Below are positions 27,401 to 36,326 of a DNA stretch of 64,000 bases, one piece after another. The translations under genes and the position numbers were made by a program. Location: positions 1-64,000 of the forward strand of contig JAFZWM010000056.1 of NCBI GenBank assembly GCA_017617315.1, written 5' to 3'. This DNA is from Bacteroidaceae bacterium (GTDB lineage: Bacteria > Bacteroidota > Bacteroidia > Bacteroidales > Bacteroidaceae). Each line of letters starts with the position of its first letter. The stretch's first letter is position 1. The notes under the pieces were generated by a model, which saw only the letters and a program-made list of their open reading frames with translations, did no database searches and was not told the origin of the DNA.

Positions 27401-28541
27401 CAACGGAAAGGGCATCTCGAAGGAGAGACAGAAAGACCTCTTCACGCGTTTCTACGAGGGCGATTACCGTCAGAAACACACCATCGGAACGGGTATCGGC
27501 CTGTCGCTGGTGCGCGACTTGGTGAACCTTCACAAGGGCTCAATCTCGGTAGAGAGCGAAGAAGGCAAGGGTACGGAATTCCTTGTCAAACTGCCAATCT
27601 GTAAGGAGGCTTATTCCGACGAGGAGATTATCGAGATAGACAATAAGGAACTGAATTCTTCGGAGGCGATTGTAGACAAATCTAACTACGAGGATGCCGA
27701 CGACAACGCCGCTTCCGAGCCGGAGTTTGACGAGAATACGCCTTGCATCCTTCTGGTTGAGGATAACGAGGAACTTCTGAACGTGATGTACAGACTTCTG
27801 TGCCGAAACTATCGTGTGTTGAAGGCTTCGAACGGAAAAGACGCGTTCGACATTCTGAAGAGCGAGGATGTGAACCTCGTCGTTTCCGACATTCTGATGC
27901 CGGAGATGAACGGTATCGAACTCACAAAGAAGGTTAAGGCTGATATCGAAGTCTGTCACATCCCAATAATTCTGCTGAGTGCAAAGCGTACTGAGGAAGA
28001 CCGTGACGAGGGTTACACCGCCGGCGCAGATGCTTATCTTACCAAGCCGTTCAACCTGTCGGCTCTTCATGCCCGAATTTCAAGTCTTCTTAACATGAAG
28101 TCGAGGGCGGCGAGCGACTTCAAGAAACAGCTCGTCATCGACATCAGCGGACTCGACTATACCGACATGGACGGCAAATTCCTGTCGGATGCCATCGCCT
28201 GCGTAAACAAACAGCTCAACAATTCAGACTTCGACGTTACGCAGTTCTGCGCCGAGATGGCTACGAGCCGAACAACGCTCTACAAGAAACTCCGTTCGCT
28301 GACCGGACTCACCACGACGGCGTTCATCCGCAACATCCGTCTGAAAGCGGCGTGCAAGATAATGGAAGAGAATACAAGCATCCGCATAAGCGACTTGGCT
28401 TATACCGTGGGCTTCAACGACCCGAAATACTTCTCAATATGCTTCAAAAAGGAGTTCGGAATGCAGCCGAGCGAGTACATTGAACGCTATGCCAACAAGA
28501 TTGGCGATGACAGCAAAAATGCGGAAGAGGCTGACAAATAA
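24429..28541 (+). CDS. Hybrid two-component system sensor/regulator of the RG-I locus
   Basis: A 1370-aa single-chain sensor and regulator. Order: signal peptide (about 1-21); about 14 Reg_prop repeats forming two periplasmic propellers (about 30-690, for example GLPNNMVHQVYQDNDGFLWV); Y_Y_Y domain (about 700-780); one membrane helix (about 788-808); HisKA with phosphorylated His847 in FFTNITHELMTPLTI; HATPase (DNGKGISKERQKDLF and GTGIGLSLVRDLV); receiver domain from about 1106 with Asp1154 in VVSDILMPEMNG; AraC-type helix-turn-helix at the C-terminus (ISDLAYTVGFNDPKYFSICF). Such proteins sense a glycan fragment in the periplasm and switch on the adjacent locus. A -7 box TATCTTTG lies at 24376-24383. 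Confidence 0.96.
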   Translation: MLKKLLSIFLIFFTAVGAAAQVQSSDYYRFKQYSTPDGLPNNMVHQVYQDNDGFLWVATYYGLFRYDGYNVSALRTDFHIKNILPSSNVLCVRENAQNRLFIGTHGGLSIYDKRTGAVKSYTANGFDKQRLNDIYVASDKKVYLGYIRGMAYYDEANDSVVAMTHKVCEGDIPEGVNIQGIIEDANHNLIIGTWSNGLYHFNVKTKVFTHFNPFGDNTRIVKLYRDSNGSMWAGTWGSGFFRFKIDIKNYKVDYEHWASSGDERSLISNYVLSICEDDNKCLWLGTRDGVSIMPLSSVGTFTNYQEKDNRHYLPAHEITSVMRSNNGIIWLGSQGDGILRAEVNSGAFTTIDFKQFSAFNTNHISGLYVEPNGAIWAGIGYGIGYLHGGNAVNVMSSKLPYAVKYSRRTNEILAVTQDCGVTVCSGGKVLKQYLVENCGFIPHNLVFDVCEDHDGNWWVGSYKGLGIRYKDGREFCMNSVPGAHHGLLQETTQVIETADKTIWLCTSGKGVVHISGKLNNPRMFVCQAYNHENEQLPVDNPSCIYQDKKGRIWVGAEGAGLCLYDAKNDCFTSVHAKYNLPGNMVNSIQEDENGNLWIGTNNGLACLILDGEQSGKVRVFTVADGLPDNFFNIRSAFFRDGVLYFGCANGIVAFRSDIVNKKSGTPSIHITDIVIDGKSLADYDDEARTKISKFTPDFTNKIVIPYNANSFEIEFASLTYTMPKQNRYAYKLEGYDKEWQYVDSDHREARYSNLASGTYVFKVKGTNENGEWSEVRTITVVITPPWWLTWWAFMLYIVAALTICYFVLKNMRNRMALRNRIRVNEMEKHKVEELNHIKLQFFTNITHELMTPLTIISASLDDLKERVPEAGELVRTMDVNVHRLIRLLQQILEFRKAETGNLKLRVANGDLALFVRQEAESFESLIRKKQLHFSVVCEEDVMNAYFDCDKVDKILYNLLSNSAKYSNTNGYILLTLKYLSGKDYVQLSVKDNGKGISKERQKDLFTRFYEGDYRQKHTIGTGIGLSLVRDLVNLHKGSISVESEEGKGTEFLVKLPICKEAYSDEEIIEIDNKELNSSEAIVDKSNYEDADDNAASEPEFDENTPCILLVEDNEELLNVMYRLLCRNYRVLKASNGKDAFDILKSEDVNLVVSDILMPEMNGIELTKKVKADIEVCHIPIILLSAKRTEEDRDEGYTAGADAYLTKPFNLSALHARISSLLNMKSRAASDFKKQLVIDISGLDYTDMDGKFLSDAIACVNKQLNNSDFDVTQFCAEMATSRTTLYKKLRSLTGLTTTAFIRNIRLKAACKIMEENTSIRISDLAYTVGFNDPKYFSICFKKEFGMQPSEYIERYANKIGDDSKNAEEADK

Positions 28542-28545
28542 AGAT

Positions 28546-28582
28546 GAAAAATGTTGGTTAAGCGTCATTTGAAACATTTTTC
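28546..28582 (+). terminator. Possible terminator after the hybrid regulator
   Basis: A perfect 10-bp A+T-rich inverted repeat (GAAAAATGTT, 28546-28555, with 28573-28582) and a 17-nt loop just after the stop codon. Only a short T-rich stretch (GACTTTTA) follows, so termination may be partial. The GH2 gene downstream has its own -7 box (TATTTTTG, 28628-28635). Confidence 0.45.
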
Positions 28583-28656
28583 GACTTTTATTAAACATTT
28601 GTGAAAAGTGATTTTATGCAAGTTGGATATTTTTGTAACGAATTTAAATAACGCAC

Positions 28657-31512
28657 ATGAAGAATCACTTTAATCTTAAGAGTTTATTGCTTTCGGCAGC
28701 GCTGGTGGGCGGTGCCGTATGTGCCAATGCCCAGCAGACTGAGACGCTTTATCTGTCGGGCAAAGGGCTGTTCGATACAAAAAAATGGGATTTCCGATGC
28801 TCTGGAGGACAGAACAGCGGAAAGTGGAAAAAGATAGAAGTTCCGTCGCAATGGGAACTGCAAGGCTTTGGTGATTATACCTACGGACGCTTTTATGTGA
28901 ACAAGGGCGAGAAGGCGAGCGACGAAATTGGCGAGTACAAGACAAAGTTCAAACTTCCGGCTTCGTGGAACGGCAAGAAGGTGAGCATCGTGTTCGAAGG
29001 CTCAATGACCGATACCGAGGTGAAGGTTAACGGCAAACTCGCCGGCGCAATACATCAGGGCGGCTTCTATCAGTTTGAATACGATATAACGAATCTTCTG
29101 ATTGCAGGAAACAACCTGCTCGAAGTGAAGGTGAGCAAGGAGAGCGAGAACAAGTCGATAAACGGCGCTGAACGCCGTGCCGACTGGTGGCTCTTTGGCG
29201 GAATCTACCGTCCTGTATATCTGAAGGCAGAACCGAAGTCTAACATCCATCGCATTGCGGTCGATGCCAAGGCCGACGGTTCAATGAACGTTGACCTCTA
29301 TGCCGAGAATGTTCCGGCTGGAGCAACAGTAAAATACGAGCTTTCATCGCTCAAGAATCCTGCAAGCATCATCGCCACAAAGGAGATGAAAGCTTCGGCA
29401 GCCGACGTTCAGACACATTCGCTGAACTGGGGCAATGTTGAAAAGTGGGAGTGCGAGCATCCAAACATGTATGTTCTCGGCATTACGCTTCAGGATGCCA
29501 ACGGAAAGGCTATCCACAAGATTAGCCAGAGAGTGGGCTTCAGAACCGTAGAGTTCCGCCCGGCCGACGGACTTTATGTAAACGATGTAAAGGTAGTGCT
29601 GAAGGGCGTGAACCGCCACTCGTTCCATCCGGAGGGCGGACGAACAACAAACAAGGCTCTCAGCCTCGAGGATGCAAAGCTTATTAAGCAGATGAATATG
29701 AATGCCGTGCGCTCGCATTATCCGCCAGATAATCATTTTCTTGATGTGTGCGACTCGCTCGGATTGTTCTATCTCGACGAACTTGCAGGCTGGCACGATG
29801 CCTACGACAGCAAGGTTGGTCCGAAACTTGTTGAGGAGATGCTTGTACGCGATGTGAACCACCCTTGTATCATCGTTTGGAACAACGGTAATGAGGGTGG
29901 CTGGAACTACAAACTCGACGGTTTGTTCGAGCAGTACGATCCGCAGAAACGCCACGTCATCCACCCATGGGCTGACTTCAACCAGTTTGATACACATCAT
30001 TATCCAGCGTTCCTCACGGGCGTTGGCAGATTCGTAAACGGTTACAAGGTGTTCATGCCAACCGAGTTTGAGCACGCCATGTACGATCAAGGTGCAGGCG
30101 CAGGACTCGAGGATTTTTGGGATAACTATACATCTCATCCGTTGTGTGCTGGTGGTTTCATCTGGGCATTCTGCGACGAGACCGTTGTCAGAACCGACCG
30201 TAATAACGAACTCGACTCTGACGGCAGCAACGCTCCCGACGGAATCGTAGGCCCTTATCGCGAGAAGGAGGGCAGTTTCTATGCAGTCCGCAACGTATGG
30301 GCACCAATTCAGTTTAAGAAACTGTACATTACGCCTTCGTTCAAGGGCGATTTCATGGTAACGAACAAGTACTTGTACACAAATCTCGACAAGTGCAAGC
30401 TCAGATATAAAATTCTTGGCATCCCTTCTCCGCTTAAGTCGGGAGAGAGCAAGGTGCTTGGCGAGGGACAGGCAAACTTCCCATCGCTCGAGCCAAACGA
30501 GACACGCAAGATGCACATCGACTTCCCGAAGAATCTGTTCGACGGCGATTTGCTCGAGATGACGGCAACAGACGAGAACGGAGAGGAAGTCTGCACTTGG
30601 ACATGGCCAATTCATTATGCTCCTGATTATTTCAGCCGTCAGAATTCATCTCGCAAGTACGATTTAAAGGATGCGCAGAAGGCTGACTTTGCCGAGAGTG
30701 CCGACGAGGTAGTTCTGAAGGCAAACGGCATTGAGGCCCGTTTCAACAAGGCCGACGGACAGTTGAAGAATGTTTTGGCCGATGGCAAGGAAACTTCGTT
30801 GAAGAACGGCCCTACAACGGTTGGACTGAAGATGAAGTTCCAGAGTGCAAGCGTTCGCAACGACGGCAACGACGCTGTTTTCGTAGTTAAGTATCTTGGC
30901 GGAGTTGACTCTATTGTATGGCGCATGCAGCCAGACGGCGTTCTCGGCCTCGATGCCGTAATGCTTAACCGCGCCAACGGCGGCAAGGGCTTCGACGATG
31001 CCTTTATGGATACCGACGTGCGCAACTTCGGCTTCAACTTCAGCTACGATGAGCAGAGCGTAAAGGGCATGAAGTGGATGGGACGCGGTCCTTATCGCGT
31101 TTGGAAGAACAGAATCCGCGGTCACAACATCGGTTTGTGGCACAAAGACTATAACAACACGATTACTGGTGAGACAAAGAAGGGCAAACTCGAATATCCT
31201 GAGTTCAAGGGCTATCATGCCAACATCTACTGGGCTACTCTCGAGAGCGATACCACTCCGATGACGGTATTCAGCGAGACCGATGGTGTGTTCTTCAGAG
31301 TCTTCACTCCACAGGAGCCAGAGGGCAGAGCTGGCGGAAAGAACACGATGCCATCGTTCCCAGAGGGCGACATCTCTTTCTTGCTCGACATTCCGGCAAT
31401 CCAGTCGTTCAAGCCGGTTTCTCAGCACGGCCCTAAGAGCCAGCCGGGAAACATCCGCATAAAGCAGGGCGACGAGGGCCTGAAACTGAAACTCTGGTTT
31501 AAATTCAAGTAG
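28657..31512 (+). CDS. GH2 family glycoside hydrolase (beta-galactosidase-like)
   Basis: A 951-aa secreted enzyme (signal peptide ends GAVCANAQ, residue 25). Domains in order: sugar-binding jelly roll (about 30-190; PSQWELQGFGDYTYGRFYV), immunoglobulin-like domain (about 200-300), TIM barrel (about 305-590) and C-terminal domains with WMGRGPYRVWKNRIRG as in large beta-galactosidases. The acid/base is probably Glu413 in NNGNEGG. The nucleophile is probably Glu470 in TEFEHAMYD, which lines up with LacZ EYAHAMGN. It likely removes beta-linked galactose or a related sugar from RG-I side chains; exact specificity cannot be read. It shares an operon with the PL11 gene 19 bp downstream. Confidence 0.9.
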   Translation: MKNHFNLKSLLLSAALVGGAVCANAQQTETLYLSGKGLFDTKKWDFRCSGGQNSGKWKKIEVPSQWELQGFGDYTYGRFYVNKGEKASDEIGEYKTKFKLPASWNGKKVSIVFEGSMTDTEVKVNGKLAGAIHQGGFYQFEYDITNLLIAGNNLLEVKVSKESENKSINGAERRADWWLFGGIYRPVYLKAEPKSNIHRIAVDAKADGSMNVDLYAENVPAGATVKYELSSLKNPASIIATKEMKASAADVQTHSLNWGNVEKWECEHPNMYVLGITLQDANGKAIHKISQRVGFRTVEFRPADGLYVNDVKVVLKGVNRHSFHPEGGRTTNKALSLEDAKLIKQMNMNAVRSHYPPDNHFLDVCDSLGLFYLDELAGWHDAYDSKVGPKLVEEMLVRDVNHPCIIVWNNGNEGGWNYKLDGLFEQYDPQKRHVIHPWADFNQFDTHHYPAFLTGVGRFVNGYKVFMPTEFEHAMYDQGAGAGLEDFWDNYTSHPLCAGGFIWAFCDETVVRTDRNNELDSDGSNAPDGIVGPYREKEGSFYAVRNVWAPIQFKKLYITPSFKGDFMVTNKYLYTNLDKCKLRYKILGIPSPLKSGESKVLGEGQANFPSLEPNETRKMHIDFPKNLFDGDLLEMTATDENGEEVCTWTWPIHYAPDYFSRQNSSRKYDLKDAQKADFAESADEVVLKANGIEARFNKADGQLKNVLADGKETSLKNGPTTVGLKMKFQSASVRNDGNDAVFVVKYLGGVDSIVWRMQPDGVLGLDAVMLNRANGGKGFDDAFMDTDVRNFGFNFSYDEQSVKGMKWMGRGPYRVWKNRIRGHNIGLWHKDYNNTITGETKKGKLEYPEFKGYHANIYWATLESDTTPMTVFSETDGVFFRVFTPQEPEGRAGGKNTMPSFPEGDISFLLDIPAIQSFKPVSQHGPKSQPGNIRIKQGDEGLKLKLWFKFK

Positions 31513-31531
31513 AGACAAACTTATTAGAATA

Positions 31532-34500
31532 ATGAAGAAAATAGCTATTTCACTGCTTTTTGGTGCTATGCTTGGCATAGTGCCGATGAAGGCGCAGACA
31601 AAGTACGATTTCTCAAAGCTCAAGACCGAGAATCTGGGCAGAGGCGTCGTTGCCGTGCGCCAGAGTCAGAAGGAAGTGTTTGTTACATGGCGCTATCTTG
31701 TTCAGGACGCGCGCAATGTGGCATTCAATGTCTACCGCGACGGTAAGAAACTTAACTCTACACCAATCGAGAAAGTAACTTATTTTGTTGATAATAACGC
31801 CTCGTCGGCTGCTGCCAAATATACTGTAAAACCGGTTATCAACGGCAAGGAGACCGATGGAAAGAGCGGCACGTTCGCAATGCAGGCAAATGCTCCTGTT
31901 GGATATGTTAATATTCCGTTGCAGAAGCCTGCCGGAGGCAAGACTCCCGATGGCAAGACATACGGCTATACTGCCAACGATGCAAGCATAGGCGATGTTG
32001 ATGGCGATGGCGAATACGAGATATTCTTGAAGTGGGAGCCAACGAATGCCCACGACAACTCGCACAACGGATACACAGGCAACGTGTTGATTGACTGCTA
32101 TCGTCTTAGTGGCGAGAAGCTGTGGCGTGTTGACCTCGGTCGCAACATCCGTGCCGGAGCACACTACACTCAGTTCATGGTGTTCGATTTCGATGGTGAC
32201 GGAAAGGCTGAAATGGCTGTCCGCACATCCGACGGCTCGAAGGACGGCAAAGGCAAGATTATTGGCGATGCAAAGGCCGATTATCGCAGTCCAAACGGTC
32301 ATGTCTTCACCGGAAAGGAATATCTGACGGTATTCAACGGATTGACCGGTGCGGCTATGGCAAGCGTAGACTTCGAACCAAACCGAGGCGATACCAAGGA
32401 CTGGGGCGACGACCACGGAAACCGCAGCGAACGAATGCTTGCTGCCGTGGCTTATCTCGACGGTGTTCGTCCAAGCATCATAATGTGTCGCGGATATTAT
32501 GCCAAGACGATGCTTGCCGCCTTTAACTGGGACGGAACAAACCTTAGCAAGAAATGGATTTTCGACAGTTCTGTAAAGGGCAACGAGGATTATGCCGGTC
32601 AGGGCAACCACAATCTTCGTGTCGGCGATGTTGACGGCGACGGCTGCGACGAGATTATCTACGGCTCATGTGCCATCGACCACGACGGTAAGGGCCTTTA
32701 CTCAACCAAGATGGGACACGGCGATGCCATGCACCTTACTCAGTTCATTCCGGGCAAGCCTGGCCTTCAGGTATGGGATTGCCACGAGAACAAGAAGGAC
32801 GGCTCAACCCTTACAGATGCCGCAACCGGAAAGGTGCTCTTCCAACTTCCGTCTAACATCGATGTCGGAAGATGTATGGCTGCCGACATCATGCCAGGCA
32901 ACAGCGGAGTTGAGATGTGGTCAATCGACAGCAACGGCATCTACAACTACAAGGGCAAGAAGGTGGCAGAACATAAGTTCTCTCGCCACAATCCGTTCCC
33001 TATAAACAGCGCGGTATGGTGGGACGGCGACCTCTCACGCGAGCTGCTCGACCGCAACGTGGTTTACAAATACAACGAGAAGACAAACCGTTGCGACACC
33101 CTCCAGGTGTTCGAAGGCACGGAGAGCTGCAACGGCACAAAGGCAACTCCTTGCTTGCAGGGAGATATCTACGGCGACTGGCGCGAGGAAGTGCTGATGC
33201 GTACAAAGGACAACAAGAACCTTCGTCTTTACGTTTCAACCATTCCGGCAGAATACCGTTTCCACACATTCCTGAGCGATCCTGTATATCGCATCAGCAT
33301 TGCTACTCAGAATGTGGCATACAACCAGCCAACACAGCCGGGCTTCTATTTCGGAACTGACCTCGGAGGCGATTTCCGTGGCACTATGCTTCCGCTGAAG
33401 GACGACCGCAAGATAAAGACCGAGGAGGATGTGAACAAGGTCATCGACCTTACTCTCGACAGTCTGAACAAGGCTAACACCGTGCGTCCTGTTTCAGGTT
33501 CTTCACGAAAGGGAAACAATCCTGTTCTCTTCCTCGTGGGTAACTCAACAATGCGTACCGGAACGCTCGGCAACGGAAACAACGGCCAGTGGGGCTGGGG
33601 ATATTACGCTCACGAGTATTTCGATGAGGACAAGATTACGGTAGAGAATCACGCTCTCGGCGGAACATCGCCTCGTACATTCTACCGCCACTTGTGGCCA
33701 GATGTGATAAAGGGCGTTCAGAAGGGCGACTATGTAATTCTCGAACTCGGACACAACGATAACGGCCCTATCGATTCGGGCAGAGCTCGCTCGTCAATAA
33801 AGGGCATCGGCAATGACTCTACGGTCGTAACAATAAAGGAAACCGGCGCAGTCGAGACTGTCTATTCGTTCGGCGGATATCTTCGCCGTTTCATCAACGA
33901 GATTCGCGAAAAGGGTGCAACTCCAATCTTGTTCACCCTCACTCCGCGCAACTCTTGGGACAACGACAGCACCATCACCCGCAAGCTTACAAACTTCGAC
34001 CCATGGATAAAGGCTATTTCTGAGGAAATGAACGTTGCCCTAGTCGATTTGGAGGATATCACAGCCAAGAAGTTCGAGAAATTCGGTCCTAAGAAGGTAA
34101 ACTATCATTTCTACCTCGACAAGATTCACAGCAGCGAGTTTGGCGCGCGCATCAATGCAGAGTCGGCAGCCGAGGGAATCGCAGCATGTTCGGCAACCGA
34201 TTTGCGCGATTATCTCAAGCCGCTCAACAAGCCAACCGTTAAGGTTAAGCGCGAGAAGGGTAAGCCTGTTGTGTTCCTCACTGGCGATTCAACCGTGAAG
34301 AACGAGGACAAGAAAGACGATGGCATGTGGGGCTGGGGCAGTCAGGCTTCGCTCGTGTTCAACACCGAAAAGTGTACTCCGGTGAACTGTGCAAAGGCTG
34401 GACGCAGCTGCCGCACATATCTCGACGAAGGCCGTTGGGATGAGGTTTACAACAGTATTCAGCCGGGCGACTATGTGCTTATCCAGTTCGGACACAATGA

Positions 34501-34963
34501 TATGGGTCCTATCAACACAGGCAAGGCGAGAGCCGACATTGCCGGAACGGCCGACAGCAGTCATGTGTACAAGATGGAGAAGACACAGCGCTACAAGGTT
34601 GTTTACACCTTCGGATGGTATCTTCGTAAGTTTATCGAGGATGTTAGAGAGAAGGGCGGAACACCAATCCTGCTAAGCCTTACTCCTCGCAACATCTGGA
34701 AGGATGGCAAGATTGAGCGCCGCAACGATTCGTACGGCAAGTGGTATCGCGAGGTGGTAGAGCAGACAGGCGTTGCCTTTGTCGATGTTCATAACATCTC
34801 GGCAGACTTCCTCGACAAGCTTGGCGAGGAGAAGGCTAAGGAATACTACAATCACGATCACACTCACACTTCAAAGCTCGGTGCACAGAACAACGCTCGC
34901 TCATTTGCCAAGGGGGCAAAGAAGAACAAGCAGTTGAAGGCATTGAAGAAGCTTCTGAAATAA
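31532..34963 (+). CDS. PL11 rhamnogalacturonan lyase fused to two CE12-type SGNH esterase domains
   Basis: A 1143-aa secreted fusion (signal peptide ends GIVPMKAQ, residue 22). Residues about 25-630 are a PL11 rhamnogalacturonan lyase: NLGRGVVAVRQSQKEVFVTW at the start and calcium-type acidic loops of the propeller such as IGDVDGDGEYEIFLKW and FDFDGDGKAEMAVRT. Two SGNH esterase domains follow. The first has Ser672 (VGNST), GHND 740-743 and Asp863/His866. The second has Ser920 (TGDST), GHND 987-990 and Asp1109/His1112. All catalytic residues are present in both, so both may be active. Lyase and deacetylases in one chain would let backbone cutting and deacetylation act together. The reading frame is continuous, and a terminator follows at 34987. 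Confidence 0.93.
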   Translation: MKKIAISLLFGAMLGIVPMKAQTKYDFSKLKTENLGRGVVAVRQSQKEVFVTWRYLVQDARNVAFNVYRDGKKLNSTPIEKVTYFVDNNASSAAAKYTVKPVINGKETDGKSGTFAMQANAPVGYVNIPLQKPAGGKTPDGKTYGYTANDASIGDVDGDGEYEIFLKWEPTNAHDNSHNGYTGNVLIDCYRLSGEKLWRVDLGRNIRAGAHYTQFMVFDFDGDGKAEMAVRTSDGSKDGKGKIIGDAKADYRSPNGHVFTGKEYLTVFNGLTGAAMASVDFEPNRGDTKDWGDDHGNRSERMLAAVAYLDGVRPSIIMCRGYYAKTMLAAFNWDGTNLSKKWIFDSSVKGNEDYAGQGNHNLRVGDVDGDGCDEIIYGSCAIDHDGKGLYSTKMGHGDAMHLTQFIPGKPGLQVWDCHENKKDGSTLTDAATGKVLFQLPSNIDVGRCMAADIMPGNSGVEMWSIDSNGIYNYKGKKVAEHKFSRHNPFPINSAVWWDGDLSRELLDRNVVYKYNEKTNRCDTLQVFEGTESCNGTKATPCLQGDIYGDWREEVLMRTKDNKNLRLYVSTIPAEYRFHTFLSDPVYRISIATQNVAYNQPTQPGFYFGTDLGGDFRGTMLPLKDDRKIKTEEDVNKVIDLTLDSLNKANTVRPVSGSSRKGNNPVLFLVGNSTMRTGTLGNGNNGQWGWGYYAHEYFDEDKITVENHALGGTSPRTFYRHLWPDVIKGVQKGDYVILELGHNDNGPIDSGRARSSIKGIGNDSTVVTIKETGAVETVYSFGGYLRRFINEIREKGATPILFTLTPRNSWDNDSTITRKLTNFDPWIKAISEEMNVALVDLEDITAKKFEKFGPKKVNYHFYLDKIHSSEFGARINAESAAEGIAACSATDLRDYLKPLNKPTVKVKREKGKPVVFLTGDSTVKNEDKKDDGMWGWGSQASLVFNTEKCTPVNCAKAGRSCRTYLDEGRWDEVYNSIQPGDYVLIQFGHNDMGPINTGKARADIAGTADSSHVYKMEKTQRYKVVYTFGWYLRKFIEDVREKGGTPILLSLTPRNIWKDGKIERRNDSYGKWYREVVEQTGVAFVDVHNISADFLDKLGEEKAKEYYNHDHTHTSKLGAQNNARSFAKGAKKNKQLKALKKLLK

Positions 34964-34986
34964 TAAGGTTCTTAATAATAAAGGAT

Positions 34987-35019
34987 ATAGCCCGGCATAT
35001 TTTTGTCGGGCTATTTTTT
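34987..35019 (+). terminator. Terminator after the PL11 fusion gene
   Basis: An 8-bp stem ATAGCCCG (34987-34994) with CGGGCTAT (35007-35014) followed by a run of T. It ends the GH2-PL11 transcript and the RG-I locus. To its right, TATTTTTG at 35129-35136 may be the -7 box of tcdA. Confidence 0.8.
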
Positions 35020-35163
35020 GTCTAATTTTAGCTCGACACGCTGTTTGGGGCATACCAAACTTATGGTATTTTGCTTCGTTTCTGTGTCTTAAAAATACAT
35101 CGGCTAATACGTATTGGGCGTTTTTTGCTATTTTTGCGCCGCAAAAATGAGAATTAAGGAAAA

Positions 35164-35973
35164 ATGGCAATAGAACAAGCATTATTCAAACGCTCCGAGT
35201 TGTTGTTGGGCAACGAGACAATGGAACGTTTTGCCCAGAAGAAAGTGATAATTTTTGGAGTTGGAGGCGTTGGCTCATGGTGTGCCGAAAGCCTTATCCG
35301 CAGTGGCATCCGTCAGCTGACTATCGTAGACAGCGATCGCGTGTGTATAACTAATATTAACCGCCAGCTTATGGCTACGACCAAGACCGTCGGACAAGTA
35401 AAGGTGGTGGCACTAAGAGAGCGTTTGTTAACCATAAATCCAAAGGCTGAGATTACGGCAATGCAGAAGATTTTCACTCAAGAAACAGCCGATGATTTCG
35501 ACTTGGACAGTTACGACTATATCGTCGATGCCATCGACTCGCTCAAAGACAAGGCTTTGCTCATACTGATGGCATGTCGCACCAAGGCAAAGTTCTTTTC
35601 GTCTATGGGAGCAGCATTGAAGATGGATGCTACACGCATAAAAGTTGCCGAATTTTGGAAGGTGCAAGGCGATCCGTTAGCGCGTGCATTGCGAAAGAAG
35701 TTCAAGTCGCAGCAACAGTTTCCTAAGCATAAATTCATGTGCGTTTATAGCGACGAGTTACTTGCAAACCGTGGTCACAATGCCACTTGCGGAACGGAGC
35801 AGTGTATGTGTCCTAAGGCCAAGAATGGTCCAGGCGACCCTTCTCTTTTGAATCACGAGTGGTGCTCGTCAAAGGCTCAGATAAACGGCACAATGGCGCA
35901 TATCACAGCCATCTTTGGATTTATGCTTGGCGGTTTGGTGCTGGCAGATATTGATAAGCAATCTCATAATTAA
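35164..35973 (+). CDS. tcdA: tRNA threonylcarbamoyladenosine dehydratase (TcdA/CsdL, ThiF-like E1 family)
   Basis: A 269-aa cytoplasmic enzyme of the ThiF/MoeB/E1 fold. It cyclises the t6A base at position 37 of tRNAs read by ANN codons to ct6A, using ATP. Visible: RSELLLGNETMERFAQKKV and the Rossmann GVGGVGSWCAESLIRSG at the N-terminus, VDSDRVCITNINRQLMATT (adenylation loop), DAIDSLKDKALLI, and the lid region DPLARALRKKFKSQ with KHKFMCVYSDE, which distinguish TcdA from ThiF and MoeB. A Cys-rich stretch (CGTEQCMCPK) lies near residue 220. It is a housekeeping gene, unrelated to its neighbours. Confidence 0.93.
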   Translation: MAIEQALFKRSELLLGNETMERFAQKKVIIFGVGGVGSWCAESLIRSGIRQLTIVDSDRVCITNINRQLMATTKTVGQVKVVALRERLLTINPKAEITAMQKIFTQETADDFDLDSYDYIVDAIDSLKDKALLILMACRTKAKFFSSMGAALKMDATRIKVAEFWKVQGDPLARALRKKFKSQQQFPKHKFMCVYSDELLANRGHNATCGTEQCMCPKAKNGPGDPSLLNHEWCSSKAQINGTMAHITAIFGFMLGGLVLADIDKQSHN

Positions 35974-35999
35974 GAGAAAGTTGTAAATAGAAAACTTAC

Positions 36000-36180
36000 A
36001 GTTGACTTCTTGAAGTTTGAAAACCGAAAGTTGAAAGGTTGGAATTGACAAGCCGATAGCAAGGGGGTAGCAAGGGGGTAGCAAGGGGATAGCAAGGGGC
36101 AAGTAAACTGGAAGGAACGAAGACAGTAGGACTTGGATAATTTGAAAATTGGGAGTTGAAAGTTGAAAATACAGGATTGT
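36000..36180 (-). repeat. Related repeat on the opposite strand: 11-bp array with TTTTCAAC-type flanks
   Basis: Five in-phase 11-bp units (36058-36112): AGCAAGGGGGT twice, AGCAAGGGGAT, AGCAAGGGGCA and AGTAAACTGGA. On the minus strand these read ACCCCCTTGCT, the same unit as in the array at 23280. Flanks 36010-36040 and 36145-36175 carry GAAAGTTGAAA-type repeats, the reverse of the TTTTCAAC units in the other copies. The CACTATTTTGTATTT motif and hairpin are absent. The remaining part of the 388-bp gap up to 36361 holds the promoter of the restriction cassette and nothing else I recognise. Confidence 0.75.
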
Positions 36181-36326
36181 AAGCAGAACTGTGTCAAGGC
36201 TCAAATTCTTATATCTCTAGCCTCTGACGGGAGGAACGGTTTATATTACCAGTTTACAATATCCTTTTTTATTGCCTTGTGGGCAAGAAAAACAGAAGTG
36301 CTAAAAATAAATAAAGATTTATTGTT

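Noticed and set aside
29344-30615. A 423-codon open frame antisense to the GH2 gene
   Set aside because: The GH2 frame has full domain and active-site support; the antisense frame follows from its codon usage.
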